A DNA stretch of 18,729 nucleotides from CAZJBP01 sp964544115 (GCA_964544115.1 CAZJBP010000070.1:1-18729); one strand, 5' to 3'; positions 6,798-12,685 are shown, counted from the first letter of the stretch. Translations and numbers: made by a program. Notes: generated by a model from the sequence alone, not told the origin.

Positions 6798-6862
6798 GAG
6801 CCCATCAAAAACTGGGGGGACCGTGACGCAACTCGGCTCACGGCTCCCAACCCACAGGGCTC
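6798..6862. terminator. Nested inverted repeats between convergent GH130 and relE genes
   Basis: The outer arms GAGCCC (6798-6803) and GGGCTC (6857-6862) enclose inner arms CCGTGA (6821-6826) and TCACGG (6838-6843). The 79-bp gap separates two convergent genes, so a bidirectional termination structure is plausible. There is no clear T-run, only CAAAAACTG at 6805-6813. Confidence 0.35.
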
Positions 6863-6864
6863 GA

Positions 6865-7119
6865 TCACCTCTCGTAGATGTCGCGTCGGTGTCCGATGCG
6901 CAGCACAAGGACCTGGTCACCGAGGATCGCAAAGATGACCCGGTAGTCGCCCACCCGGAGCTTCCGTAGGCCTGAGAAGGGCCCCTTCAGCACCGGGTAG
7001 GTGTCCGCACGTTGGCGAAGGTCCTTCTCGATCTTGTCGAGGATTCGCCTGGCTTCGGCTTTGCCCAGGGCCGCCAAGTCCTTCGCCACGCTCTTCTTGT
7101 AGGCGATGTCAAAGGCCAA
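6865..7119 (-). CDS. relE: RelE/ParE-family toxin
   Basis: The product has 84 residues with the RelE-superfamily layout: an N-terminal strand (MAFDIAYKKSVAKDLAAL), two helices (KAEARRILDKIEKDLRQ), then GLRKLRVGDYRVIFAILGDQVLVLRIGHRRDIYER. The C-terminal LRVGDYRVIF...VLRIGHRRDIY pattern is diagnostic, and its basic and aromatic residues (Arg, Tyr and His in RxGDYRxxF and GHRRDIY) are those used by RelE enzymes to cut mRNA on the ribosome. The start is TTG 7119, since no ATG is available at the correct position, with GAGGAAG 5-6 nt upstream. It overlaps the antitoxin gene by 11 nt. A weak TTG start for the toxin behind an ATG antitoxin fits the need for antitoxin excess. Assignment as RelE rather than ParE is uncertain. 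Confidence 0.88.
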   Translation of the reverse strand: MAFDIAYKKSVAKDLAALGKAEARRILDKIEKDLRQRADTYPVLKGPFSGLRKLRVGDYRVIFAILGDQVLVLRIGHRRDIYER

Positions 7120-7327
7120 GGGACTTCCTCAGTTCGCGGCTGGAAATGACGGCGTCCTTCTGGTCGCGCAGGCGATCCAAGGCAATCTGGACGTCCGCAA
7201 AGTCCTCGATGTATGACTCAAGAGCCTTCTGAATGTGGAAGGACCGGGGCCGTTCCGTCTCATCCGCGATGTGGTCGAGTTCCCGCGCCAGAATGTCAGG
7301 CAAACGAATCGACACTGCCGTGCTCAT
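7109..7327 (-). CDS. relB: Ribbon-helix-helix antitoxin of the RelE-like toxin
   Basis: The product has 72 residues. The N-terminus (STAVSIRLPDILARELDHIADETERPRSFHIQKALESYIEDF) is a CopG/MetJ-type ribbon-helix-helix: a strand TAVSIRLPD followed by two helices, with RPRS at the turn. The C-terminal helix (ADVQIALDRLRDQKDAVISSRELRKSLGL) would bind the toxin. ATG 7327 has GAGGG just upstream. The gene precedes the toxin and overlaps it by 11 nt, the classical antitoxin-first order. Its promoter carries a palindrome over the -10 box, so autoregulation is likely. Confidence 0.86.
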   Translation of the reverse strand: MSTAVSIRLPDILARELDHIADETERPRSFHIQKALESYIEDFADVQIALDRLRDQKDAVISSRELRKSLGL

Positions 7328-7352
7328 AATCCCTCGCTCTGCATTGTTCTGT

Positions 7353-7386
7353 CATACAGTGTATGCAGCGCAGACGTTGCCGTCAA
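7353..7386 (-). promoter_or_regulatory. relBE promoter with palindromic operator
   Basis: On the minus strand the -35 is TTGACG (7381-7386), the spacer is 17 nt and the -10 is TACACT (7358-7363). CATACAGTGTATG (7353-7365), an inverted repeat of CATAC/GTATG with a 3-nt centre, covers the -10. This is a natural operator for the ribbon-helix-helix antitoxin. The predicted leader is about 24 nt. Confidence 0.72.
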
Positions 7387-7441
7387 TGTTCGTTGCGTGC
7401 GGAACGCCAACACCTCCATTGGGCGGCGGATTCTCGTTCTT

Positions 7442-7464
7442 CGGCCCCCATTCCGGCAGGGCGA
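7442..7464. repeat. Dispersed 23-bp motif, copy 1
   Basis: This motif, centred on CCCATTCCGGCAGGGCGA, matches 9696-9719 with one substitution and one single-base indel. Both copies lie in gaps directly downstream of minus-strand genes. Confidence 0.55.
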
Positions 7465-7531
7465 CACCCCGTCATCTGTGGCGCGTTCTCCTCGACCCGG
7501 CCAGTTCCGTCACCACCACGCCTCGCGCCGC

Positions 7532-8014
7532 CTATTCGGCGAGCACACTTTGGTAAGGCCCTATCCAGTATTCGCCCGCCTCTTCCAAGGCCTTCTTCAC
7601 GGTGTATCCCATCCACAGGAGAACGAGGATCGCCAGGCACGCCATCACGTAGCCGGTGATCACAACGGCCGGCCGTCTCGAGGAGAGGGTGAGCGACTCG
7701 TGGTGCCCGCCGGACAGCCGGAAGCTTCTGGCCTCCGGGTAGAGCGTCTCCAGCGTACCCATTCCGGGATTGTAGGCGTAGCCCCTTGGCCCCTTCTGGA
7801 ACTTCTTCAGAAGCCTCTTCGTCTTCTTCGCCCAGAGCACCGTGCTGTAGTTGGCGCCGGAGAGGGCGATCTTGTTGCTGATGAACTGATCGATCGCCTC
7901 TCCATGGGCTCGAATGAAGTACGCCGCAAAGACGCGCTGCCCGAGGGATGTCTTCGGATGCCAAAGACTCCCCAGGAAGGTCTCGATCTTTGCGTCGTCG
8001 ACGATTTCCTTCAT
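7532..8014 (-). CDS. Single-TM protein of unknown function
   Basis: The product has 160 residues from ATG 8014; an in-frame GTG at 8026 would add four residues, and neither start has a clear Shine-Dalgarno. I do not recognise the family. Residues 1-100 are soluble and basic (KTKRLLKKFQKGPRGYAYNPG). Residues about 115-136 (AVVITGYVMACLAILVLLWMGYTV) form one membrane segment, followed by a short tail (KKALEEAGEYWIGPYQSVLAE). Positive charges flank both sides of the membrane segment, so topology is uncertain. It sits between the yafQ/dinJ and relBE modules in the same orientation. A start directly after a hairpin-containing 77-bp gap resembles a mobile-cassette gene. Confidence 0.6.
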   Translation of the reverse strand: MKEIVDDAKIETFLGSLWHPKTSLGQRVFAAYFIRAHGEAIDQFISNKIALSGANYSTVLWAKKTKRLLKKFQKGPRGYAYNPGMGTLETLYPEARSFRLSGGHHESLTLSSRRPAVVITGYVMACLAILVLLWMGYTVKKALEEAGEYWIGPYQSVLAE

Positions 8015-8024
8015 GGCCCGGCAC

Positions 8025-8087
8025 ACTGAACGCTGGCGTTCATAAAGGGCGCGGTATCGCCGTACCGCAGGATGGCCCAGGTTGCGC
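8025..8087 (-). other. attC-like imperfect hairpin between yafQ and the single-TM gene
   Basis: On the coding strand the segment begins GCGCAAC, 4 nt after the yafQ stop, and ends GTTCAGT, 10 nt before the next ATG; these match the integron boxes RYYYAAC and GTTRRRY at 6 of 7 positions each. AAC-CTGG pairs with CCAG-(C)-GTT, with one extra base. Inside it, GCGGTA/TACCGC forms a perfect 6-bp hairpin. TGAACGC-TG-GCGTTCA (8027-8042) is a further perfect palindrome within the same segment. Confidence 0.35.
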
Positions 8088-8091
8088 CTTT

Positions 8092-8364
8092 CTACCTCTT
8101 GAACAGGTCAGAATGGGTTCCCATGCGCTCAAAGATCAACTGGTCAGCGGCGATCTTGTAGATCAGCACCCAATCGGACTCGATATGGCAGTCGCGCCGG
8201 CCAACGTAGTTGCCCGTGAGCTTGTGGTCCCGATGGATGGAGTCCAGCGGTTGTCCGGAAAGGAGGGTGCGGGCAAGAATCTTGAACTTGTCCAGGTTCT
8301 TACCGCGACGCTGACATCGCTTCACATCCTTCTCGAACTGCCGGGTATAGACTGGGGTATACAT
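8092..8364 (-). CDS. yafQ: YafQ-family mRNA interferase toxin
   Basis: The product has 90 residues and belongs to the RelE superfamily, YafQ branch. YafQ cuts mRNA in the ribosome. The residues required in E. coli YafQ (His50, His63, Asp67, Trp68, His87, Phe91) all have counterparts with a constant offset of three: His47 in HRDHKL, His60, Asp64 and Trp65 in RDCHIESDWVLIYK, His84 and Phe88 in GTHSDLF. The toxin should therefore be catalytically intact. The N-terminus YTPVYTRQFEKDVKR is also typical. ATG 8364 overlaps the antitoxin stop as TGATG, so translation is coupled to the antitoxin. YafQ toxins pair with DinJ-like antitoxins, as here. Confidence 0.93.
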   Translation of the reverse strand: MYTPVYTRQFEKDVKRCQRRGKNLDKFKILARTLLSGQPLDSIHRDHKLTGNYVGRRDCHIESDWVLIYKIAADQLIFERMGTHSDLFKR

Positions 8365-8624
8365 CAGATCCCCAGCTTGGCGAACAAGTCGTTTGCGTCC
8401 TCGCAGACGACCAGATCGCGACCGGCATCGGTGGCCTTGAACGTGCGTCGGGTTGTGTCCGTCGGCACGACCACGTCAAAAGGCAGTCCGTCGCGAAGCT
8501 CAACCTGCCTGTAGAACATCGTGATGGCCTGGGTGGAATTCAGCCCTAAACGGCGAAACACACCCTCGACATGGTCTTTAAGATCGGGCTCCACTCGCGC
8601 CCGCACCATTGCGCTCTTGCTCAT
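8364..8624 (-). CDS. dinJ: DinJ/RelB-family antitoxin
   Basis: The product has 86 residues and is the antitoxin of the YafQ module. MVRARVEPDLKDHVEGVFRRLGLNSTQAITMFYRQVEL (from residue 6) is the RelB/DinJ-type N-terminal ribbon-helix-helix, including the typical A(I/V)xMFYRQV segment. DGLPFDVVVPTDTTRRTF follows, and the C-terminal part (DANDLFAKLGI) would contact YafQ. ATG 8624 was chosen because GGAGAT lies about 7 nt upstream and family homology begins here; the frame stays open to 8792 but that extension is low in complexity and lies over the promoter. The stop overlaps the yafQ start by one base. Confidence 0.92.
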   Translation of the reverse strand: MSKSAMVRARVEPDLKDHVEGVFRRLGLNSTQAITMFYRQVELRDGLPFDVVVPTDTTRRTFKATDAGRDLVVCEDANDLFAKLGI

Positions 8625-8648
8625 ACGGTCATCTCCATTTCCACGAAG

Positions 8649-8677
8649 AGTGTAGCGCAAATGGGATACAGGCTCAA
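8649..8677 (-). promoter_or_regulatory. dinJ-yafQ promoter
   Basis: On the minus strand the -35 is TTGAGC (8672-8677), the spacer is 17 nt and the -10 is TACACT (8649-8654), giving a leader of roughly 18 nt. The -10 is identical to that of relBE. No clear palindrome covers it. Confidence 0.6.
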
Positions 8678-8728
8678 TGCTCTTCTTCCGGCGACGACGA
8701 CCCAAGCCATGCCGCGACGAGAGCCGTA

Positions 8729-8749
8729 CGGAATGTGAGCAGCATTCCG
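8729..8749. other. Perfect 7-bp hairpin downstream of the two-TM gene
   Basis: CGGAATG (8729-8735) and CATTCCG (8743-8749) are separated by 7 nt. The hairpin lies 48-68 bp past the stop of the gene ending at 8797. No T-run follows, so termination is uncertain. Confidence 0.4.
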
Positions 8750-8796
8750 ATGGCAAGCCTGAGGAGGAGCGGGAGCAGCGCGGAGACAACAACGTG

Positions 8797-9291
8797 TCAT
8801 CTTGGCGTGTATTGATCGATCAAGGCCCGCAGATCATCAAGCATGATCCTGGGAGAGATCGGGTAACGTTCCGGTTCGCTCTGCGAACGCATCCGCAGGA
8901 GGAGCATTGGATAAGGTGAGGCCGTATCCTCGATGCGGAGCTCTGCAAGCTCCGCGTATGGGTACCGTCGGCAATGCTGAGCTTGCGAGATCGCTATGCC
9001 CTTGGCATTGACCATCACCATGGGAGGGATGAAGGCCAAGGCGCAGCACATGCTCAAGATGATGAAGAGGGCACCCATGCATTTCAGGAAGGCCGATAAC
9101 CAGTCAAACTGAAGATCAGGGATTCTCTGCGTCAGCAGAAAGGCCACAGCAGCAAAGACGAGCACCACTGCAAGGATGATTCGGGCGATAGCAGCAGGCG
9201 AAAAGATCTTGGATAGGTCGCGTCTGGCCTGTTCAGCCTGATAGGACATCGGAACCCACCACTGTAGTTTGCTTTTCTCAAGCATCTTCAT
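8797..9291 (-). CDS. Two-TM protein with possible PH-like C-terminal domain
   Basis: The product has 164 residues from ATG 9291; in-frame ATGs at 9285 and 9249 are alternatives, and the frame stays open to 9339. Residues about 34-54 (AIARIILAVVLVFAAVAFLL) and 66-94 (SAFLKCMGALFIILSMCCALAFIPPMV) are membrane segments. The remainder (MVNAKGIAISQ, then RRYPYAELAELRIED, ending LDDLRALIDQYTPR) has the strand order and GI/L...PYAEL...I pattern of small bacterial PH-like domains found after a TM hairpin. That domain call is an inference. The function is unknown. It lies in the run of small same-strand genes between the toxin-antitoxin modules and mqn, and begins at the end of an attC-like hairpin. 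Confidence 0.62.
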   Translation of the reverse strand: MKMLEKSKLQWWVPMSYQAEQARRDLSKIFSPAAIARIILAVVLVFAAVAFLLTQRIPDLQFDWLSAFLKCMGALFIILSMCCALAFIPPMVMVNAKGIAISQAQHCRRYPYAELAELRIEDTASPYPMLLLRMRSQSEPERYPISPRIMLDDLRALIDQYTPR

Positions 9292-9350
9292 GCACAACGC
9301 CTGGCGGCAGAATCGCGAGCTCGCGCGCGCCCTGCACACCGATGTTGGCT
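9292..9350 (-). other. attC-like imperfect hairpin between two small membrane-protein genes
   Basis: On the coding strand it starts AGCCAAC, 8 nt after the upstream stop, and ends GTTGTGC, directly before ATG 9291. Each end matches its integron consensus box (RYYYAAC, GTTRRRY) at 6 of 7 positions. CAAC pairs with GTTG. After short unpaired spacers, GGTG-(T)-GCAG pairs with CTGCCGCC, with one extrahelical base. The perfect palindrome CGCGAGCTCGCG (9314-9325) lies in the loop. Confidence 0.35.
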
Positions 9351-9358
9351 GCCACTTT

Positions 9359-9670
9359 TCAGTCCCGTGGGTTCACAAGATCGACCACGAGGAACGGAAA
9401 CTCAATGTAGAGTGCGCAGGCATTCACGGCCCACCACGCCGCCTTGCTCCTTCTGGTCACGAGCCAATCGGTTTCGCTCAGTCTCTCACTCTCAGGCCGC
9501 AGGGCGAAAGCCAGATTGCCTGAGTCGCTTTGGTAGACTCGGAGGTCCGTTCCGCGAACGGTAAAGATCGTAACGCCTCCGGCGACCTCCCTATGCATGA
9601 CAACCGCGAAAAGAACTGGCAGGAGCAGGATGACTGCTCCGCATACGATCCAGCTTCTTCTCGTCTTCAT
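9359..9670 (-). CDS. Small membrane-anchored or secreted protein, function unknown
   Basis: The product has 103 residues. Residues 1-27 (MKTRRSWIVCGAVILLLPVL, then FAVVMHR) are a basic start followed by one hydrophobic segment, a signal anchor or signal peptide. The rest alternates short beta-like stretches (GGVTIFTVRGTDLRVYQ, NLAFALRPE) and ends with ALYIEFPFLVVDLVNPRD. I do not recognise a family. ATG 9670 was preferred to an in-frame ATG at 9706 because the signal-like segment starts there and the extra twelve residues fall in a GC-rich hairpin region. It follows the mqn operon on the same strand after 71 bp and resembles the following gene in size and anchoring. Confidence 0.55.
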   Translation of the reverse strand: MKTRRSWIVCGAVILLLPVLFAVVMHREVAGGVTIFTVRGTDLRVYQSDSGNLAFALRPESERLSETDWLVTRRSKAAWWAVNACALYIEFPFLVVDLVNPRD

Positions 9671-9676
9671 CTGTTC

Positions 9677-9732
9677 GGCCAACTCTTGCACCCCGCGGCC
9701 GCCCATTCCGGCGGGGCGATGCCGCGTTGTCC
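9677..9732 (-). other. GC-rich imperfect hairpin downstream of mqnA::mqnC
   Basis: On the coding strand the segment runs from GGACAAC to GTTGGCC. CCCCGC pairs with GCGGGG inside, and AAC/GTT at the ends. It contains copy 2 of the dispersed motif (9696-9719). It could serve as a weak operon terminator, but there is no T-run. Its length and position also match the two attC-like segments at 9292 and 8025. Confidence 0.35.
9696..9719. repeat. Dispersed 24-bp motif, copy 2
   Basis: Centred on CCCATTCCGGCGGGGCGA, it matches 7442-7464 with one substitution and one single-base indel. The match is too long to be accidental in a window of this size. Confidence 0.55.
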
Positions 9733-9741
9733 GGGTCGCCG

Positions 9742-11604
9742 TCAGGCGTCGAAGATTTCGACGATCCGGTAATCCGAATCCCGGCGCGCGGGAACGAAGC
9801 CGCTCCTGCGGATCAGCGCCTTCACTTCGTCCGTCGTGGTGCGCCGGTCATGTCCGGTTGTCCGGAGCACGTTCTCCTCCACCAGGATGCCCCCGAAATC
9901 GTCCGCGCCGGCGATCAGGCCCAGGCTGCCGGCGTTCTCGCTCTCGGAGAACCACGAGGACTGGATGTGGTCGAAGTTGTCCAGCACCAGCCGCGCCACG
10001 GCAATGATCCGGACGTAGAGCGCCGGGTGGGCGGGATGCGGCACCGTGCGGCTGAGGGGCGAATGCCCGGGCTTGAACGACCATGCAATGAACGACGCGA
10101 AGCCGCCGGTCCGGTCCTGCACGTCGCGCAGCCGCAACAGGTGCTCCACGATATCCTCGTCGGTCTCCACATGGCCGTACATCATCGTCGCCGTGGTCCT
10201 GAACCCGATGCGGTGCGCCGCCTCCATGACGTCGAGCCACCGGCCGGCGCTGCACTTGGCGGGGCTCACCACCTGCCGCACCCGGTCGGAGAGGATCTCC
10301 GCGCCTCCGCCGGGGATCGTGTGCACGCCTTCATCCCACAGCGCGCCGAGCACGACTTCGACGGGCTTGCCCTCGAGGCGGGCCACGGCGTCGATCTCCG
10401 ACGGGCTGAACGGATGAATGTGGACCCCGGGGCACGCCGCCCGGATCTCGCGGATGTAGCCGAGCATCGCCGCCAGCGTGATGCCGCTGTGCGAGCCGCC
10501 CTGGAGCAGGACCGTCGTCGCGCCGCGGTCCACCGCCCGTCTCACCCGCGCCGCGAGCTCCGCGGCCGTCAGGGTGTAGGCTTCGTCCGAATCTGCGGTC
10601 CGGTGAAACGCGCAGAACGTGCAGCGCGTGGTGCAGATGTTCGTGTAGTTCGGATTCGTGTCCATGACGAACGGCACGAGCCCGCCGGGATGCCGGCGCA
10701 TGCGCTCGGCGTGGGCGGCGGCCATCACCTCGCCCAGCGGCACATCGCGCAGCAGGCGCAGGGCGGCCGCGCGATCCATACGCCCCCCCGGGGCGCTGCG
10801 CGAAGGCCCACCCGCCCGAGGCGCGGAGCCCTTCCGCCACGCGAGGTAATCCGGGAGCACGCCCGCGACGGCATCCTCAAAGCAGGCCTGTCCCGCCAGG
10901 TCGTCCTCGTTCAACACCCGGCGCATGCCCTTCAGGTAGGCCACCATCTGGTCGCGGGGAATGCCGAGGCGCCGCGCTTCGTTCGCGGCGGATTGCTCCA
11001 CCAGCGCGTCATCGCTCTGATCCAGCGCCCCGAGCCACGCCAGCAGACGCGCCTTCACATCGGCCGGCGCATCCCGGCGCACGACCCATCGGCAGAAGAC
11101 CATGGGCTTCTTGAAGCGCTCGAACCAGAGGCTGCCCAGATCGTAGCGGAACGGATACGCGCTCATTCCGGCCGCGATCAGCGCCTCGTCGCCAATGAGC
11201 AGCGCCGCATCCGCCTCGTCCCGGTCCTCCGTGGGGCGGGGCCATCCGGCTGGCGCCCGGCCCTCCCGGAGCAGCAGATAGAGCAGGAGCACCGACGTGG
11301 CCGATTGCCCCGTGAGGTAGACCCGGTCGGCCGGCCCCAGCCGCTCGATCGGCTTCTTTGAATAGAACAGCACGGAGCCCACCGCCCCGCCAGCCGCCAC
11401 GCCGTAGTGCCCGAGGGGCTCCACCTGCTCCGCGGCCTCGAGCAGCGCGCCGGTCGGCAGGGCCGCCGCAACGACGCGTCCGGCGATCAGGGCCTCCACG
11501 GACCGCCGCGGCGTGAGGTAGATGAACTCGAAGCCTTCCGGACGCCCCAGGGTCCGCACGGGGGCCATGTTCGCGTAGGGAATCATGGAGATGTTCGCGC
11601 TCAT
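9742..11604 (-). CDS. mqnAC: MqnA-MqnC fusion: chorismate dehydratase / cyclic dehypoxanthinyl futalosine synthase
   Basis: The 620-residue protein has two complete enzymes. Residues 1-255 are MqnA, a periplasmic-binding-protein-like fold that dehydrates chorismate to 3-enolpyruvyl benzoate: ISMIPYANMAPV, GAVGSVLFYSKKPIE (73-87), GQSATSVLLLYLLLRE (99-114) and the late LGSLWFERFKKPMVF (156-170). A Pro/Gly/Ser-rich linker (about 258-276) leads to residues 277-620, MqnC, a radical SAM enzyme that cyclises dehypoxanthinyl futalosine. Its 4Fe-4S cysteines are C324, C328 and C331 in NYTNICTTRCTFCAFHR, and GGGAEIL, TTATMMYGHVET, RLVLDNFDHIQSSW and GADDFGGILVEENV are hallmark motifs. Free-standing homologues are about 270 and 350-380 residues, so neither half is truncated. 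ATG 11604 follows the mqnE stop with one base between. It is the last gene of the mqn operon. The functional reading is strong; whether the halves channel anything is unknown. Confidence 0.93.
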   Translation of the reverse strand: MSANISMIPYANMAPVRTLGRPEGFEFIYLTPRRSVEALIAGRVVAAALPTGALLEAAEQVEPLGHYGVAAGGAVGSVLFYSKKPIERLGPADRVYLTGQSATSVLLLYLLLREGRAPAGWPRPTEDRDEADAALLIGDEALIAAGMSAYPFRYDLGSLWFERFKKPMVFCRWVVRRDAPADVKARLLAWLGALDQSDDALVEQSAANEARRLGIPRDQMVAYLKGMRRVLNEDDLAGQACFEDAVAGVLPDYLAWRKGSAPRAGGPSRSAPGGRMDRAAALRLLRDVPLGEVMAAAHAERMRRHPGGLVPFVMDTNPNYTNICTTRCTFCAFHRTADSDEAYTLTAAELAARVRRAVDRGATTVLLQGGSHSGITLAAMLGYIREIRAACPGVHIHPFSPSEIDAVARLEGKPVEVVLGALWDEGVHTIPGGGAEILSDRVRQVVSPAKCSAGRWLDVMEAAHRIGFRTTATMMYGHVETDEDIVEHLLRLRDVQDRTGGFASFIAWSFKPGHSPLSRTVPHPAHPALYVRIIAVARLVLDNFDHIQSSWFSESENAGSLGLIAGADDFGGILVEENVLRTTGHDRRTTTDEVKALIRRSGFVPARRDSDYRIVEIFDA

Positions 11605-11605
11605 G

Positions 11606-12685
11606 TCACGCCGACTCCGCCACGGGATGGAACTGGCCGTCGCGCTCGACGGGCGTGAAGCCGCCGAGCCGGATCGTGGCCCTCATCATCTCGGCGCTCA
11701 GGGCGCTCGGGCTGCGGGTGTCACCCGCGTGGGCAATGCGCTCCCCGCCCAGCGTGCCGTCCAGGTCGTCCGCGCCCCAGGACAGGGCGGCGGCCGCGGT
11801 CTCGACGCCGATCATGGGCCAGTAGGCCTTGATGTGCGGAACGTTGTCCAGCAGCAGGCGGGACAGCGCCGTGATTCTCAGGGCGTCCAGCGGCGCGGGC
11901 CGGCTGTCCTGCGGGCGGTCCTTGGCCGGCTGATAGGCCAGCGGGATGAAACAGGAAAAGCCGCCGCTCCGGTCCTGGGCCTCCCGGATGCGGAGGAGGT
12001 GGTCCACGACGTCCTCCGCACTTTCCCCGAGCCCGTACAGCAGCGTCGCGTTGCTGCTGAGCCCCCGTTCATGGGCCGCGCGATGGATCTCCAGCCATTC
12101 CTCGGCACTGATCTTGGAGGGACAGTAGCGGCTGCGCATCGTCTCGGAGAACAGCTCCGCGCCGCCGCCGGTCAGCGACTGCAGCCCCGCCGCTTTCAAC
12201 GCCAGGAGAATGTCGCCGGGAGCACGCGCCTCGTCCCGCGCAAACCGGTCGATCTCCACGGCGGTGTAGGCCTTGATGTAGACGGCCGGATGAAGCTCCC
12301 GGATGCGGCCAATCAGTTGACACGCCTTCTGAAAGGACCAGAATCGGTTCAGCCCGCCCGTGATGTGGACCTCTCTGGGGCTCAGTTCGGCGATGCGCCG
12401 GAGAATGTCATCCTCGGAAAGCACGTAGGCGTCGGCATCGCCCTCTTCCGCGTGGTAGTGACAGAACTCGCACTTGGCGTCACAGATGTTCGAGGGATTG
12501 ATCGCGAGGTTGAGCACATAGGTGGCGTCCCGGCCGAACCGCCGAGTGCGGTTTGCCAGCGCGGCCTGGCCCAGGGCGTGCACCCGGTCCACCGATGGGT
12601 CCGACGCCAGGGCCAGCGCTTCGCCCCGCGGGATGCGCCGGCACTCCGCGGCCTTCAGCAGGATCGTGTCCAGCGCCGCGGGCAT
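11606..12685 (-). CDS. mqnE: Aminodeoxyfutalosine synthase (radical SAM)
   Basis: The product has 359 residues. MqnE adds the 5'-deoxyadenosyl radical to 3-enolpyruvyl benzoate, giving 6-amino-6-deoxyfutalosine, the second step of the pathway. The CX3CX2C cluster motif is C68, C72 and C75 in NPSNICDAKCEFC. GGGAELFSETMRSRYCPSKI, EEWLEIHRAAHERGL, NATLLYGLGES, DRSGGFSCFIPLAYQP, LSRLLLDNVPHIKAYWPMIG and GADDLDGTLGGERI separate it clearly from MqnC. After the last cysteine the sequence is HYH rather than the AF(Y/H)R form seen in the MqnC half. ATG 12685 forms TGATG with the upstream ubiD stop and sits behind a G-rich Shine-Dalgarno-like run; an in-frame ATG at 12718 would overlap ubiD by 34 nt. 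The gene ends one base before mqnAC. Confidence 0.93.
   Translation of the reverse strand: MPAALDTILLKAAECRRIPRGEALALASDPSVDRVHALGQAALANRTRRFGRDATYVLNLAINPSNICDAKCEFCHYHAEEGDADAYVLSEDDILRRIAELSPREVHITGGLNRFWSFQKACQLIGRIRELHPAVYIKAYTAVEIDRFARDEARAPGDILLALKAAGLQSLTGGGAELFSETMRSRYCPSKISAEEWLEIHRAAHERGLSSNATLLYGLGESAEDVVDHLLRIREAQDRSGGFSCFIPLAYQPAKDRPQDSRPAPLDALRITALSRLLLDNVPHIKAYWPMIGVETAAAALSWGADDLDGTLGGERIAHAGDTRSPSALSAEMMRATIRLGGFTPVERDGQFHPVAESA

Noticed and set aside
7383..8024. 213-codon minus-strand frame overlapping the single-TM gene
   Set aside because: The alternative frame (7532-8014) has a coherent membrane segment and normal composition, while this one is charged and low in hydrophobics.
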